A stretch of 64,000 nt of DNA from Apteryx mantelli (GCF_036417845.1 NC_089979.1:45826775-45890774); one strand, 5' to 3'. Shown: positions 1 through 14,138, numbered from the stretch's first letter. Notes: generated from the sequence alone by a model not told the origin. Program-made: numbers and translations.

Positions 1-3000
1 TAATAACACACTCTACAGCAATACACCTAAGCAGCAGTGTGTATTAAGAGCAACTCCTTGTTTTATGCTCAGTGCAGGCAACACTGAACTCATGTTGAAA
101 AAAAAAATGCACTGAAGAACTTGCCTGCTTTATGATAACTCCCAGTCACAAGCCAACCTGTCCTCAAGCTACAAAGTCAGGCCACAGCCTTGTGGATCCT
201 ATTTGATTTCTCCCATCTTGTTAGGTGATAAACCTAAAGTCAAGGATATGGCGTATATGTGGTAGTTAGGAATTTACAAAGATGAAGCCAAAGATTATTC
301 ATTTATACTTCATCCATCTGTACAAACTCCATGTTTAGTGGAGCTTCTTTATCAGCTCTTTTGGAGATATGTGGAAATGATTTTCTTAAGGAATCTTTAC
401 GCACATTTGATTTAATGATTTATTTTTTCTGGAGAGCTCCCAGTGGCCTGTCACTCTGAACACTTGATGGAACCAGAAGAAACTGCCAGGAGTAGAAGAA
501 CTCAGGAGTGATCCCATGTAGTTTAGGACTATTTAGGATTCTGACACAGAATACCTCAAATGAACACAGCACAATGTATGAGCTGAACGAATGAAAACGC
601 TTATCTGTCCTGGTGTTAAAAAATGACTGAACTTTGAACAGTAAATCCGCTGGTAGCTGTATGAACCAGGGCAGGCCTGAAGAAAAGATAACAATAAATG
701 ATGCCTGATGATGAAAGCTAAAACCAGAGTCCTAAAGCATACATCTGCTGAGTAGAACCAGGCAAATCATGAACTTGTGACTGATCAAAGGGATCAGAGG
801 CCAATGAACTTATTCCTGGAGTCATCAAGAAAGAATTGCAGCATTTCTTGACACATTCAGGAAATCCCATGGCTATTTTTGACAACTATCACGTGGTGGA
901 TGGTCAGCATATTCTGCAGATAGGCAGATGAACACATCTTGCTGCCAAAAAGCCTTAGACATTTACTAACCTCTTAAAGAGAACCACAATATTTCTAGGC
1001 TCTCCCTAAGGCAGTAGCATCTCAGGACCAGGTCAGTTGTGAAAAAGTGTCGAGCAAGTGATGGGTCACTTCAGCTCACTTCTCAAAAAACAGTGCAGAG
1101 CTTATGGCACTCTTAAACCAATTCAGGGGACACTTTAAAAAGATCCATACACCCAGAGGAAGGAGTGTGTCAAGGCAGTGAAGGTGCCTTTGTCACAGAT
1201 GAAATCTGGTTCTGAGCACAGACGTGCTGTTTTGCAGTGTCTCAGGCAACCAATGGAAACATAACTTTGTTCACATTTGAGGAGTGCTTTACAGAAAGCT
1301 GAAGCCCCTTTGAGTAACACCCTTCTGTCAGCAGCAAATCAATTATGTGGATATTATGCCAACTGAGCATCTCTTTTTACATTTTGAAACATACTATCAC
1401 ATAGGAGGATGCCAGGAAAGTAGTGAGCAAACAAAAGAAACAGGAAGCCAGGGCCTTGAAAGTCTCCAATGGAAATGGTTTTCATGTCAAATGACATACA
1501 TGTCAAACATGAGTCACTGCTGCCATTTCTCCCTGCCCAAAAGAGGGAAATGTATACTTTGTCATCAAGACAAAGCATGGTAGGATGATAGATATTGTGA
1601 GGTTGGACTCCAGTGCTGCTAGGAGATAAATAAGGATATCTCTCCACAGTACCCATTACATTCTGTAACACTCTATGAGGACTGGAAACAGAGTCTTCTA
1701 GCCAGTATGAGTTTATCAACATTTCAGTGACAGAAAACATTACTCTTGTAAAGCTCTCCTGAAACACTGCCCACATTTGGTAGCTGTGGTGACTAATACC
1801 AAGCTGTTGTTTTAAAAACAACTTTGGAACAAGAAAACTGTAGTTGTGCTTCATTTTTCTCCTTTATTTTATACCAAGTGCAAGTGATTACTGACAGTTT
1901 GATGCAAAGAAAAATTGGATTTGGGTGTTATTATTTAGAAATAAAAAAGACAAAGGAGAAGTGCCTGGCAAAGACACACGCACATAATATCCCTGTCTTT
2001 TCTTCTCAAGAGCATGGCCTTATGTAAAGTAAGCTGCTCAAAGAGCAATGTGGCCCAGTCCTTAGCCATTACAGTATTTTGAGCAAAGCTCCACCAGCTC
2101 ACAAATACCAAGAGTCTCGCCTATTATCTGCCTTTCAATCCCCCTGTATTGTCCATGAGACTTGCTTTTAGCTTACCCAAGGTTAGTGCACTTCAGTAAC
2201 TCAGTCAACAGAGGGAAGTAGATGTCAAACATTCCCTCCCAGAAATATGGGCTTACTTTCTGACAGTTTAGTGGTATGAGAGTCATTGCTGGTGCAAATC
2301 CTCCAGCTTTGCCATCAGACCTCCTCTCCAGTAGCATCACTGAATCCTAAAAGGTAAAATGACCTGATTCATTTTTGATACCAGTAGTGGACATAGTTTG
2401 AATCATATCTCACTCCTTCAAAAATCTGTCTAGAATGAAGCATCTGTTAGGAAAAAATTATAACACTGATCCTTGCCTGCTCATCTGGACACCTGAGAGG
2501 AATGTGTGTCTTTAAACTCCAAGGTAACTTTACATCATCCCTTGCATGTGATGTGCAGCCTGCGTTACCTCTGAGATTATAAAGGAAAGTTCAGGGCCAA
2601 AAGAAAGAATTTACAGTGATGCCTGCAACTGCTGTTACTTTTTATGTGTGCTTGTTTGTAAGCCTACAGGACTTTGCCAATTCAGTGTGTCCCCTGCATT
2701 TTACTTTACGGACTGGGCTGTCAAACACTATTTTCCCATTTTTAATAACACCTTAGTAGCAACTATTTCAACAGAGCAGAAACATAACTCTTGAATTTGC
2801 AAGTGTTATGTTCTTGGTCCATAGAGATGCCAGTTAAAGGCCACAGCTCAAGAACAGACACTTTCTGACACTAGTGCTGTGCCAAATCTCTGCACTGTAT
2901 TTTTTTTGAGGAAATCCCCCCTCCCTGGTGCCCTACACATTAGAATGGGGCCCAGCCACATTTGTTGGCTTTAGACGTCTCTAGAGGGACAGGAAGAAAA

Positions 3001-3660
3001 ACCAAACGGAGTCAGCTCCATGCACACTGTGCTCCAAACTGCAGAAAGCTGCAGGGAATTGAGGAGACAATACATGCTATAGGCTCTTTTATTGGAACAG
3101 GAGCACTCTCATTCTCTGTTAAATCAATAGAGTTGTAAAAGTTATTTCTATAGAAGCCTATTGTCTCTATCCTTTTAAAAACTGTTTAAAAGTGTTTCCC
3201 AGACAGCTCCACTGCTATTGTAACGTCAACAACACCCCCCCCCCCAAATGGCAGTACTTTGCTCCCATGGGCCACTCAACAGAATAACGCAACTGCTCTG
3301 CTGCCTCACAGCCTTCCCCTTTCAGTCTTGTGAAAGCCTGTGCATAAAACAAAATTGTTCCAGAGACACTAATCTGGAATGTGTTCTCCGTACACTCCCT
3401 AAAAGGAGATATAACTGATATTTTCATGTGTCCTCCAGAGGAGAGTTTTCCTTTCTCTAAGGAAAGGCTGTAAGGAAATTTAGCCCCTCTCTCCTTGCTG
3501 AAGTTCTTCTCTTGCCCAGATCATGTATTTTTTCTGATATCATCCTGAGAAGACATCTTTCCCAAGGTTATAAGGGCTTCTTGTTCATTTCTTGAATAGG
3601 TTCTTGCCATCACTGCAACGTACAGATTGGTCATTTGAGGCAACTGAGCTATATGTAGGC
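1..3660. other. Intergenic, no gene recognised
   Basis: AT-rich unique sequence beyond the HEY1 3' end. It contains a 166-codon open frame on the minus strand (1354-1854) that I cannot assign, and a C11 run at 3235-3245. No convincing exon, RNA gene or family repeat was seen. Confidence 0.6.
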
Positions 3661-3683
3661 ACAGACTCTTTGCAGACTTTGTT

Positions 3684-3704
3684 GTTTATTGTTTATTGTT
3701 TATT
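3684..3704 (+). repeat. (GTTTATT)3 heptamer repeat
   Basis: Three perfect copies of GTTTATT in AT-rich DNA, about 90 bp before a long AT microsatellite. Confidence 0.8.
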
Positions 3705-3789
3705 TAGTGCTACACATTTGTGATTGTTCCTGGTTTCAGGCAGTAGAACTAGAGAGGCAACTGGAGGGAAACAAGCAATTAGTCAGGAA

Positions 3790-3792
<3 letters not shown>

Positions 3793-3832
<40 letters not shown>
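3793..3832. repeat. (AT)20 microsatellite
   Basis: Uninterrupted AT dinucleotides over 40 bp, preceded by an A run. Likely to be length-variable. Confidence 0.95.
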
Positions 3833-3834
<2 letters not shown>

Positions 3835-4562
3835 GCTGCAGTACTGCTCAGGCCCAGGGAAGACAATAAGCAGGGCTGTGTCTGCGACAATTCAGATTCT
3901 GGACCACTTGTATAAGAGGTTTTACTGTCAGCTTCTTCACCCAGGTAATTACATTCACTTCATGGAGAGAGGCAACCCCAATGTGAATAAGGGCCCAGCC
4001 CAGCCCATGGTAATCTTACTTGTCCAAGCTCCTGCTCAGTCCCATAGGGTTGCTAACCACCATGACATTTCTGACAAATGAGGATGACTGAGGGGAATGT
4101 CTTCTCCCTTCATACTCCAACCTTTCCTCAACCCTGATTCTTTCCACAGTCCCAACCTGTTTCCTTCCATGCCTCTAACTCCGCCTGAAAGCCATGCTCT
4201 AACTGTAGACTCCTACACATTTTTATTACTTCAAGGTTTCCCACTGGGATCCCAGCTTACACCTCTTTATTTGCCCCATGAGCCAGCCCCACACATCTGT
4301 GCCATCCTAACAGAGACTTCAGCTGTGCCTCCCCTGCCATCACCCACACACAGAGCTCCTCAAACAGACATGTTCCTCACCCCGTTGTGCCCAGCCTGAC
4401 CCCATGTCCCTCCTTCCCAGCTCACATTCACTGTGCTCCAGGGTCCTTTCATCTCGGCCTGGCTCCCTCAACAGATGGTGCAGACACAAGGTCCCACTGG
4501 GTTCATGAGATCCTGAGGCCCTTTAACAGAGGAGACACTGTCTTCCACAGGGGTAAGACAGA

Positions 4563-4775
4563 GTCACAGAATAATTTAGTCTGGAAGGAACTTCTGGAGG
4601 TCACCTCATCCAGCTCCCTGCTCAAAGCAGGGCCAATTTCAAAGTTGAATGTAACTTCAAATTTAGCTCAAGTTACTCAGGGCCTTCTCGTCCAGTTGAG
4701 TTTTGAATATCTTCAAGGATGAATATTCCACAAGCTCTCTGGCAAAAATGTCGCAACCTTCTGGGCAAAACGATA
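4563..4775 (-). mobile_element. CR1 LINE 3' fragment (degenerate)
   Basis: Reads TCACAGAATAATTTAGTCTGG, AAGGAACTTCTGGAGGTCA, CTCATCCAGCTCCCTGCTCA, CAGGGC..., then TTGAATATCTTCAAGGATG and ATTCCACA...CTCTCTGG. This order of phrases is the reverse complement of the conserved 3' end of avian CR1. About 20-25% diverged by eye, so an old insertion, truncated at the 5' end as is usual for CR1. Confidence 0.7.
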
Positions 4776-5024
4776 GCTTTCAAAAGACTCTATTCCAATA
4801 CATACTGGTATATGTAGCAAACATCTTCCTTTGTCTGGACAACACTACTAAAGCTTGGATGACCTAAAGAAACCCTCTCTGTACATCTACATACATTTAT
4901 CACTAAGTAGTGCTAAGGGAGGGAAGGGGAGCCCATGGTTCTCTTCCCATGGTTCTCCATAACTCCTAGTAAACATATGTTCTGTGCTATTTCAGCTATT
5001 TTGATCTTTTCAGCTGCTAAAGAT

Positions 5025-5092
5025 GGTTTCCTAGCTCATGCATGGACCTCTAAGCACTACCATACCACAAATAATAAATAATATTTTCCCTT
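5025..5092 (+). mobile_element. Possible 3' tail of an ancient amniote LINE (L2/L3/CR1-like)
   Basis: The phrase CTAAGCACTACCATACCACA followed by AATAATAAATAATA resembles the GGTGCTAC-type end and TAA tail of very old amniote LINEs. Only the end is recognisable. Confidence 0.35.
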
Positions 5093-8000
5093 CTTTCCTG
5101 TGGACATATGTGGGGTGAAAGCTAACAAATTTTTGCAGTGCAGATCAGTTGCAAAAGAAACTGTCCTGTATATGGTGTTTGTGCAGTACCTCAATCTCAA
5201 AGTGCAGTATATCACGTTGAAAGCTGGTAACACCTTCAGATGTCTAGGTTGCTTCACAGTTCCTGTTTTGCATGCCTACTTTCAGTTGCTTATAAGTGCA
5301 AAACTTTAACTGTTCCAGCTAAAAATGTCATGATAAAGTCTTCAAATAGACCAACTTTTTTTCTTATTTGGTAGAAAAGAATACTTCAAAGAATGAAGTT
5401 AGGGAACACCCATTATCTTGTCGATGTAAATAAATAAACAAACAAATAAGAGAGATAAGCTTGTGATTTATTCTTTAAAATTATCTAATACCAAATACTT
5501 TGCAGCAGGACATGAAATCTGAGAAAGAACAACTTCTTGTAGGAAGGCATCTTTTGGCTGCCCACATGAAAATCCAACAAAATTTAAGCAAGACCTAAAC
5601 TTTGGGGAAAACAGATGTTTGTGCATGCTCAGAACAGATTTGCTAGACCCCATCAATGAAAAGTCCTAATGGCTGCATGCTCAGCAAACAGGTTTCAGTC
5701 CTACTGTGACCAAGCTATGCAAGTACCCACCTCATGGAGCTCTGATCCTTGTTAGTGGCTTAGCTGCTACAGCCACAAGGACTTCCCCTACAGTGACTAC
5801 TATTGGCAAAGTGGGGCTGGGCCTGGAAACAGTGTAAGGAGTCCTTCTTTTTGTGCTTGCTGTGATGCAAGGGATGAAGCAGCTATAGAGGAAAGTGTCT
5901 GCTTCAGATATGGATAGGACAAAACCTAGAGCAGGGAGGAGGGGAAGTAGTGAGATTGTGACAAGAAACTAGTGAGATGCTGTAACAAGACTTGTCAAAC
6001 AAGAAAATTGGCAATCCAAGGTAAGGGAAAGAAAAAAATAATAATACTGTGACAAGGAAACTGGAACAGGTGCTTGAGAGAGCATTCAGAGGTCTCCTGA
6101 GGACCTAAGGGACAGAAGCTGAAGCCTGACACTGGATCAAGGTGGGAACGAGAACTGGCTGGCCAGTCAGCAAAGTGCTGCTGTGAGATCAGAAGTCATT
6201 ACATGAAGAAACTGTGAGTGGACCAGCAAGCAGAAGGGTAGCCTTAGATGAGCAACCAGGAGAAAGTAGACTGGAGGGGAAACAATGAGCATTGGAGCAA
6301 AACGCAGAAATGTCTCTAACCATTACAGTGCAATTCTCTCCAGAGCCTGTGACAGCATTTGAGATTCTCCCCTCCTCATTGCTCTACTGACAGCAAGTAC
6401 CTGCTAAACACACTGGGCAGAACTAGACCCACTCTTCTCTGGTCCACATAAGAAAACCTACACATATCGCCAATTAATCCCTCCGAGCTGAAAGAGTCTA
6501 AGGGGCAAATCCAAAACTTCAGCCCTACTGAGAGTACATATGTGTGATGATCTAAGGCATCATAAGGAATGTTGTGCTATCAAATAACTTATTTAAGACC
6601 TAGTAAATTATACACAAAAGACTGTATTAAAAATACAGTGGTAAGCCGTGAAGTCAAACACACAAAAATGTATCTCATGGGAGTATTAATTTTGCCTAAG
6701 AACTCTGTTTCATTCCAAACATGGGCTTTCTTTCATCAGGGAGTAATGAAGGGGTCTCTTTGTTGCTGAAACTGTGAAGGTGTTAGGAGACTCTGGAGTG
6801 TGAAATAGAGTCTAACAGTTAAGGGTCTGAACTCTGCTGTGGAAACTGGATTCTTTTATTTCTTCCATTTACATAAGTGCTATGGGAGACTAGGAGAAGG
6901 TTTTCTAAAGCAGCCGCTCTGTATTCCTTATTGCCTGGCACTCTACATGAGAACCACCTCAGTCCAGTTTCAAGAAGTACACATCATCTGTGGCTTCCAG
7001 AAAGTCAAGAGCAGCCATGCTTCAAATCCAAAAAATGCTACTGAAGACTGTCCTGAGGAGAAAAGAAAAAAAAAAAGGATCCAAACAGCTCAACCAGCTG
7101 TTTCAATTTTCAACTTCCTGAGTCTCGGCTCCCTACCTAAAACATAATGCAACACCTTCTGCAGATATCACTTAACTTTGCAGGAGCAAATATAATAGTG
7201 ATGAGACTGTGAAAAGCCCTAAAGGATAGGGAGAAGGAGGCTTATTAAAACCCTCCTCTAAAGAGTCAGGCTTGAAAATAAAAAGGGTTTCATCTTCTCC
7301 CCTTCTCCCCTCCTCTAGGTCACTGCCCTAGCATGCACTGCATTTTGCAGCCCTTGCAATCTTGTAACAGAGTGGGGGTGGATGCTGGGTACAAGCTGCA
7401 TGTATACAGGTATAACTCCATTATCACTAACTTCACTATTCCATAGGGTTAGCAGCATTGTTGCAACAGCTCCTCCAGTGCAGATGAGTGAGAAGCAGAT
7501 ATTATCACCAGAAAATTAAATCCGAGGTGACACTAGCCCCTGGCAAACTCTTCTCTGGCCTTTTTCAGTCAGAGGCTTCAGACAGTTATTAAAGTCAAGG
7601 GAACCTTGGTTGGGGTGTGCCAAATGCAGTTACATAAAAATCTCCTTTCTGACAGGAGTTTTGGGATATAAAGTTAATGCAATGCAGATAGCTGAGCTTA
7701 ACAGGCTGCTTCACAACAAACTGCTATAAAAAGTATTTCATTATGTAAAGCTTGAACCACAGTTTTCTCAGCAACTGTTTGAGACAGACTAGGTGTCTAT
7801 CTCATGCAAGGCAGTGAAAATAATAAGGAGGGAAGTCTGCACTTCCTAGCATAGGGACTGTGAATAAAAAGGGATTTTTAACTTCTTTTTTTTTCTTTTC
7901 TTTTTGCGTTAGGGACTATACAGCCAGAATGAAAGCCAAAGAAGAATTGTATTACTGCTCCCTTTTTCCATAAAGAATGCATAAAGTCAGACTGTCTGGC

Positions 8001-8470
8001 TAGCACATTCTGAGGATATCAATGCTGTATTAAAAAAAAGAAAAAAGAAAAGAAAAACAGGGATGTTTCTAACTGGAAACCTGATGCATCATTCTATCAA
8101 CTTTATCCCTAGGGGCAGACCTTGGGAATTCCCAGTACTGGGCCCCTGTGGCTCTCAGCCAGCTCTGTCATTGAAGCTTTGCTTTCAGCCTGGGATGTTG
8201 CTTTGCTGCAGGGAGGCAAAATGTTGTTAGCTGTTAGCTTCAGTTTGCTAACTGGTAGAATCACAGAGGTGGGGGCTGCGAAGAGGGTCCTGCAAACCTT
8301 GTCAACACCCTGAAGAAGCAGGCAGCCTTCTTACCTCCTCAGGAGGAGATAAAAATTGGACAAGCGTTGCCTAAAAAACAACAACACAATGATTTTTTAA
8401 AGTTGCATAACAAATCTCACTTGAACTGTTTTTAATGAGTGCCTGATTCATCATAGCATCTCCTAGTGCT

Positions 8471-8490
8471 GGGCTGTTTGGGGCTGTTTG
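8471..8490 (+). repeat. (GGGCTGTTTG)2 tandem
   Basis: Two perfect 10-bp copies, followed by a partial third (GGGC). Short and probably of replication-slippage origin. Confidence 0.6.
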
Positions 8491-10771
8491 GGGCCAGGGG
8501 GAGTAGGGAGATTTTCAAACCTTTCCTTTGAAAGAGGAATGGATTTAACAGGTTGGGGAGGACAACAGTTTAGCTCTAGACCTACAATTGCCCCTTTTAT
8601 GTGCTTATTTTCCCAAATCTCAAGACACGGTTGCAGCCACATGGTTGTTCAGTCCCTGGCTTTAGATCAGGGCTTGTTTAACTCATAGTGGTTTTTGTGG
8701 TGGAAAAGGTCTGTGTGGTTGGAACTGAACTACAAGGAGCAGATCTTGGAAAGCTAATGTAGGGGAAGGATTCGTCTTCAAAAGATCAACTCTGTCTGCT
8801 TGCCAGTTCTGTACAGCACACTACTAACTAACACAATGCCCGCAAGTCCTGAGCAGGGTAAAGTTTAATCATTATTAGGCATGGGGTTACTTTGGGGAAG
8901 AAAAGAAGTAATTTTGTCATTGTGTGCTCCAGACGACATGGAAGTCTCTAAGGAGCTTGGGCTTCCTGTTGCCAATGCCTTAAACTTTGCCCCACCTTTG
9001 TGAAGTACAGTCAGCTTGTGGAAGAATGTCATCCTCTCTAACAATTGATTTTCTTATGTACAATAACGTCAGACCTTTTAAATAAAAGTCTGACCCATCT
9101 CCTTCTAAAATAATTCATCTGTTTTATGGAGTGTTGTTCTGATTATATACAATTCCCACAAGAAGGGAAGTACCTTTAGAATAAGGACTATTCAGTACTA
9201 GTACAGGATTTCCTCTTGTTGTTGATAATTTCCTCTTAACAGAAGACGCAATGAATCCCAGAGAAATTCAAAGGGGCAATCTACAGACAGTTAGGCATCT
9301 ACATTATACAGGGAACATTGTTCAATCAAATTGACCTTTTCCTTGTGAAGTAAAAAATAGCTCTGACTGCCATGTAACATGTAAGAGTTCCTACAGCACA
9401 CACTTTGCTTCCCTTTTTGGTAGATTTTTAAGTCACCATCCAATCTCACAAATTTTCACATAACCATCACCGAGCAACAATAAATGACCTTTATTTTCAT
9501 TTCATATTCAGATATTGAAATTCAGTCTCTGAAATGACTTCTCAGTTAAAGAAGACAGGGTTGGTGATACTGGCCAGCAATATTCCCAACATTATCAATT
9601 GTAAATGTAAAATATCAAAATAAGTTAGTAATTCTGAGTTCTTTCTACTAAATGTTCCTCATCTCAGAAGCTGGCTCTGTATTCACTCAAACAGCTAGCT
9701 TTCACTAGCTATTTTGACCATGTGCCTGCCTTAGCACTTCCCAGTGGTGGGGACCTCATACCTATGTAGATGACTAAGAAATGCCCAAAAGTACCCCACC
9801 AAAATGCAGGAGCTAAGTAGCTGCACCAGCAGTTAGGTGGTAGCTGCTGATAAAGGCTGAGCAATTCACAGAAATGGCTGCCAGTCATTAGGAACTCATA
9901 TCAGTTATCATGATGTATGAAATTCTCAATCACGCTGGGCCACAAGCTCTCTCTCTTGCGCAGGCCACGCTTGAATTCCTTGACCTCCTTAAGCTCACTT
10001 GACCGGATTGTACAAATACAATCAGCAGATCATGCTGTGATGCATTCTTGCAGCCAGCAATAGCCCTTTCGAGCAGTGTTTCCTCCCTACTCAGTGACAT
10101 GACCCATCAAATTAGATGAAGACATTCACATGCATTTGTTTCAGCACCTCGCTGGTTTTAAATTATATGTCTCAGTCTTTGCATGTTGCTCATCTGATTC
10201 TGGCTTATTGAGAAAAGCCATGATTATTAAGAATATTACCTCCCCCACTCTGAACCCTTTAACTACTTGTGTGCAGCTTATTTTGTCATCTTACATCAGT
10301 TATTTCCCTATCTTTGCAACAGGCAATGCAAACAATGCAACTCTTCATTCATCTGTTCTGAGCTGCAGCTTTCCTGTGATCCTGCACATCAGCCTTCCTT
10401 CCTGCTCTCTGCCATTCTCTCCCCAGAGCTGTTCCTCCAAATTTTCTACTTCAACATCCTTTTTTTTTTCTGTGAAAACAGCACAAAACAGAGAAATGCA
10501 CATACAGTCAGCATTTAACCCATTGCTATTGCCTGCGTCTAGATTTTACAGCTTACTTTGGAGAAGTACAAGCTACCTGGAAAGCTCCGGGAGGCCTTTC
10601 CAATGCAGAGAGATGAGAGTGATGAGCAGAGGTCCGCAAACATTGAGGCTGCCCCATTGAGCACAGAAGATGTGCCAGAAGCCTGGCTCCAGCTCTTTCC
10701 CACTTCCTCCCCAGGAGGCTTCTCCAGCTTGGTAAAAGGCTCTGAAAAGGGCCACGCAATGTAATGCAGTT

Positions 10772-10827
10772 CAGGGCTCTGCAAGCAGAGCAGCCCTGTA
10801 AGCAGCAGGGCTCTGTAGGCAAAGCAA
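10772..10827 (+). repeat. Imperfect 34-bp-period direct repeat
   Basis: CAGGGCTCTGCAAGCAGAGC (from 10772) and CAGGGCTCTGTAGGCAAAGC (from 10806) share most bases. The first copy is also a small hairpin (CTCTGC-AA-GCAGAG). Confidence 0.6.
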
Positions 10828-10847
10828 GTTTTGAGCACTTAGAGAAG

Positions 10848-10865
10848 CCCCTAATGCATTAGGGG
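10848..10865. repeat. Perfect 18-bp palindrome CCCCTAATGCATTAGGGG
   Basis: Exact inverted symmetry. The core TAATGCATTA combines two TAAT homeodomain cores around ATGCAT and could be a dimeric homeodomain/POU site; that role is a guess. Confidence 0.7.
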
Positions 10866-13800
10866 TTGTGTTACGTGATGTATTGAACATCAAGACACAG
10901 CTGGAAGAGAACCTCTGTCTATGAGCTCTGCTATGCTTGGAAAGTCTGGGCATGACTCTAGGCAAGGCAGTTTCTTCCAGTCTTTCATGCTGTATGAACT
11001 AATAGATTAATGAATGAAATTTGTTAAAGCAAAAAAAATGCATAGGACTAGATAGAATAAGAGAGAGCAATATGTAATACCCAAGTACTTCCTTAAAAAA
11101 AATAAATAAATCACCAAATGAACTCTTCAAACTCCCCAAAAGACACCTTCACATACCTGTATCTTACTCAGCACTGACATTTTAACATTTATTACTTCAG
11201 TCAAGCTACTGTATTCCAAGCATGAGTCAATGCCTGCATATTCTGGCTCCAGAAGAAAGGGACAGTTCTAATTTTTATTTATAAGCTGGCCAAGTGGAGA
11301 GAGAGGGAGGTATTCAGTTAAAGGCAAAGCTCACAGTGCTCTACAGGGCCAGGTGGACTGGTTAATGCATGGACATATTAGCACCTTGACGTACTGAGTC
11401 ACCTGGCACGTACCAAATCCATCTCTGCAATCTTTCATTTAAGGCCTTAGAAAAGGGCTTTGTAAATCATTTTTGTCGCCTTCCAGCACAAAGACCTTCC
11501 AGTTCAGTACAGGGAGCATGTTATGATCCAAACTGGGAGCTTCTGACAGGAAGTGCTTGTAAATAGGCACATAATATAAAACAGGAAGAAGGGCTTCAGT
11601 TTATCTATGATAGCACGGGCTTGTTTGTTGCTTGGAAAAACCTGGCTGGCCTCCCCCACCAAGTAATAGTCTCAGAAGGCTTCTATCACCTGGAGGCTCC
11701 CTTGCTGGTGTGTGAGTGAAGACAGCAATAGCCAGGATTCTTTTTTTTTTCTTTTTTTTTAATGTGATCCTAATAAACTGTGTCATGCTACTAGTGTAAG
11801 ACAGGAGTGCTGGATAGAAACTGTCCTAAGAACTACTGACAGCTTTTTTCCAAAAGCTAAATTTCAGTTCCATGAGCTATTCCTTTATGCCAATGCACTG
11901 AATGGATTTCCAAAGGTTTGCATCTGGTTTTATGCAGTATTTACCAGCTTCTTAAACTTATTCTGCACTCAAACCCAGCTTCCTCCATAAAGGAAGATAA
12001 TATTTGCTTACATGAAATACTACATTGTCTTACATCCCACACAAAGCTTCAGCTTGAGGATTTCTGGACAGATATGCAAAGTGTTTCGTTCATCCAAAGT
12101 GATTGAAGCTAGCTGGGGGTCATGGGATCAAGTCAAATATTCACTTCCTTCCTTCTCTGCCTTCTCTCCAGCTAAGCTTGTGCTCCTGTAATTGCTTTTT
12201 TGCAATAGGGTAAACAGGTAAATATTTGGGGCCCAGCAGCTATCTGTTGTCTAGAGGAGCAAGCCTATTCTCCCTTTCTCAATCTGTCTTCAGAAGCCTA
12301 GCATCTTACGAGAAAGAAAAATGACAGAACATTACTGTACCATAGTTTTGAGAAACAACAGCACTTGTCATTAATATAGAAATTTTTCATCTACCACTAT
12401 CTCCTGATGAAAGGAGAACAGGTACTGCCATCTCTTTTCACAGCTGACAGAACTGATATGGTGATTGCTTAGTGATTGCTAAGCATGATTTACTAAGTTA
12501 GCAGCACAAATAGGAACATAGCCCTGGACTTTGACCCTGGTGCTTCAGTTCTGGGATATGCTTTTTCCTTTTGAATTTTTAGCTTTTGTGAGTTCCTAGA
12601 ATTCATTCATCTGTTTCCAACATAGCAATCTGTAGATTTTGAGTCTGTAGAAACTGATATAGATTTATTGTAAAAGTTTAATAAAATTAGTACTTTCCAT
12701 TATTACCTTTACCATTGGTAATTGGAAGAGACCACAGTGGATATAGAGACAAACACCAGTAGCTAAACTTTTATTGCACTCTGTTTCTGAAGTTCATTCA
12801 AGATTGGGACAGTGGGACAGAAATAATTATAGGGATCTCTCTACACAAAAGAGCCAGCTATTTAGAGGCAGACAAAGTCATTTGAATGTCAATGAAATAA
12901 CCATTAAAAGGCTGAGAAGCATTGCCATTTATTAAAAGATCTGAAGAATAGTTGCATGCAGTATAGCAATCTTCTAGGTAGGGAGTTGTTAATTTAGTAC
13001 AAAAACCTATTAGGGACAGGGCAGAGCATAATTAAACAGGAGACAATATATACTGTGAAAAGGAAACTGGATCTTGAATTTTACGGACTCTCATTTCATG
13101 TGTATACATGAAACACTATGCTCTATAATCTCTCCCCAATAACACATATGTATTTCCCTTTGCCACAACATTTTGCATTTCATAACTAGTGTTGGTCCCC
13201 TACAGCCTCAAAAGGTAAAACATGGTTACACACTGCAGTGCTCTTCCGCTCTTTCCCACCTCAAGGCAATCCTGAGAAAGCCTAGCCCTCTCTTAGCCTC
13301 CCGTCAATGCCACTCCTTAATTGGCCTGAGAGCCCCTCTTTAAACAAAGCCCTCTTCTCCCACAGGGCCAAGCACTTCTTCTGCTATTCTGGCAGAGCTA
13401 AATCCAGACGCAGATGTGCCATTTACCATCACAAGCGCTCTAGAAATTGAAACACACAGGAAAGAAGTGAGGTGCTTCCAGGATGAATCGCTAAAGTTCT
13501 GCAAGTAGAGGTAGGACACATCTGTTCACACTGCTTCAGGGAGAAAACCTTCCATCTATGTACTGCCTGTCATGTTGTTGTTTTGAGAAAAAGTATACGA
13601 GACGCCAGTAATGCTACTCAGTAACACATACAAGATTAATCAGAGACCTTGTGGAGATACTGCACTAACGCATAGGACATGAACTGCACTGTTATGTACA
13701 TAACTTTCCTGCAGAGCTATAGCTAAGATAAAGATTTCATGAGTTAGAGAGGATTCCACATGTGTAGAGTTCTTTTTTTTTTAATATTAAGACAAAGCAA

Positions 13801-14110
13801 TAAGAATATTCAGCTGCAGCACAGCTTCAACCTCATCTTTAGCAGTAATGTTGGTCTCTTCACTCTCTGCCCGCACACTGCCAGGCAAATAAAAGCAACA
13901 CACAAAATGTATCTTAAATTTTCATTCCCTTGATTGTTATTCTGAGGCACAGTGCCTCTTTAAGTACTCAGCTATTGTAGCTAAATATACCATAATAATC
14001 AAAAAAACAAAGTTAAATACATGTCCACAGAAGGACTAAGTAGCAATTCTTCAGCATCTCCCATGGTACCTAGAGGTATAGAATTCTCCACTGACATATA
14101 TGTGACAAAC

Positions 14111-14116
14111 TTTATT
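14111..14116 (-). terminator. HEY1: Second candidate HEY1 poly(A) signal AATAAA
   Basis: Canonical AATAAA on the minus strand, 28 bp downstream of the one at 14139-14144. Either could specify the distal 3' end. Confidence 0.4.
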
Positions 14117-14138
14117 TAAAATACTTTGTTCTTTCTCC

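Larger units (their letters stand above)
5100..14090. other. Intergenic, HEY1 downstream flank
   Basis: Mostly unique AT-rich DNA with short A- or T-rich runs (7884-7905, 8031-8057, 11742-11760). Open frames here are short and show no recognisable domains. An imperfect 10-bp tandem (GGGCTGTTTG at 8471-8490) and a palindrome with local duplication near 10.8 kb are listed separately. No gene is supported. Confidence 0.55.

Noticed and set aside
10130..10660. 176-codon plus-strand frame
   Set aside because: Ser/Phe/Leu-rich translation of pyrimidine-rich DNA, no motif, no conserved start context.
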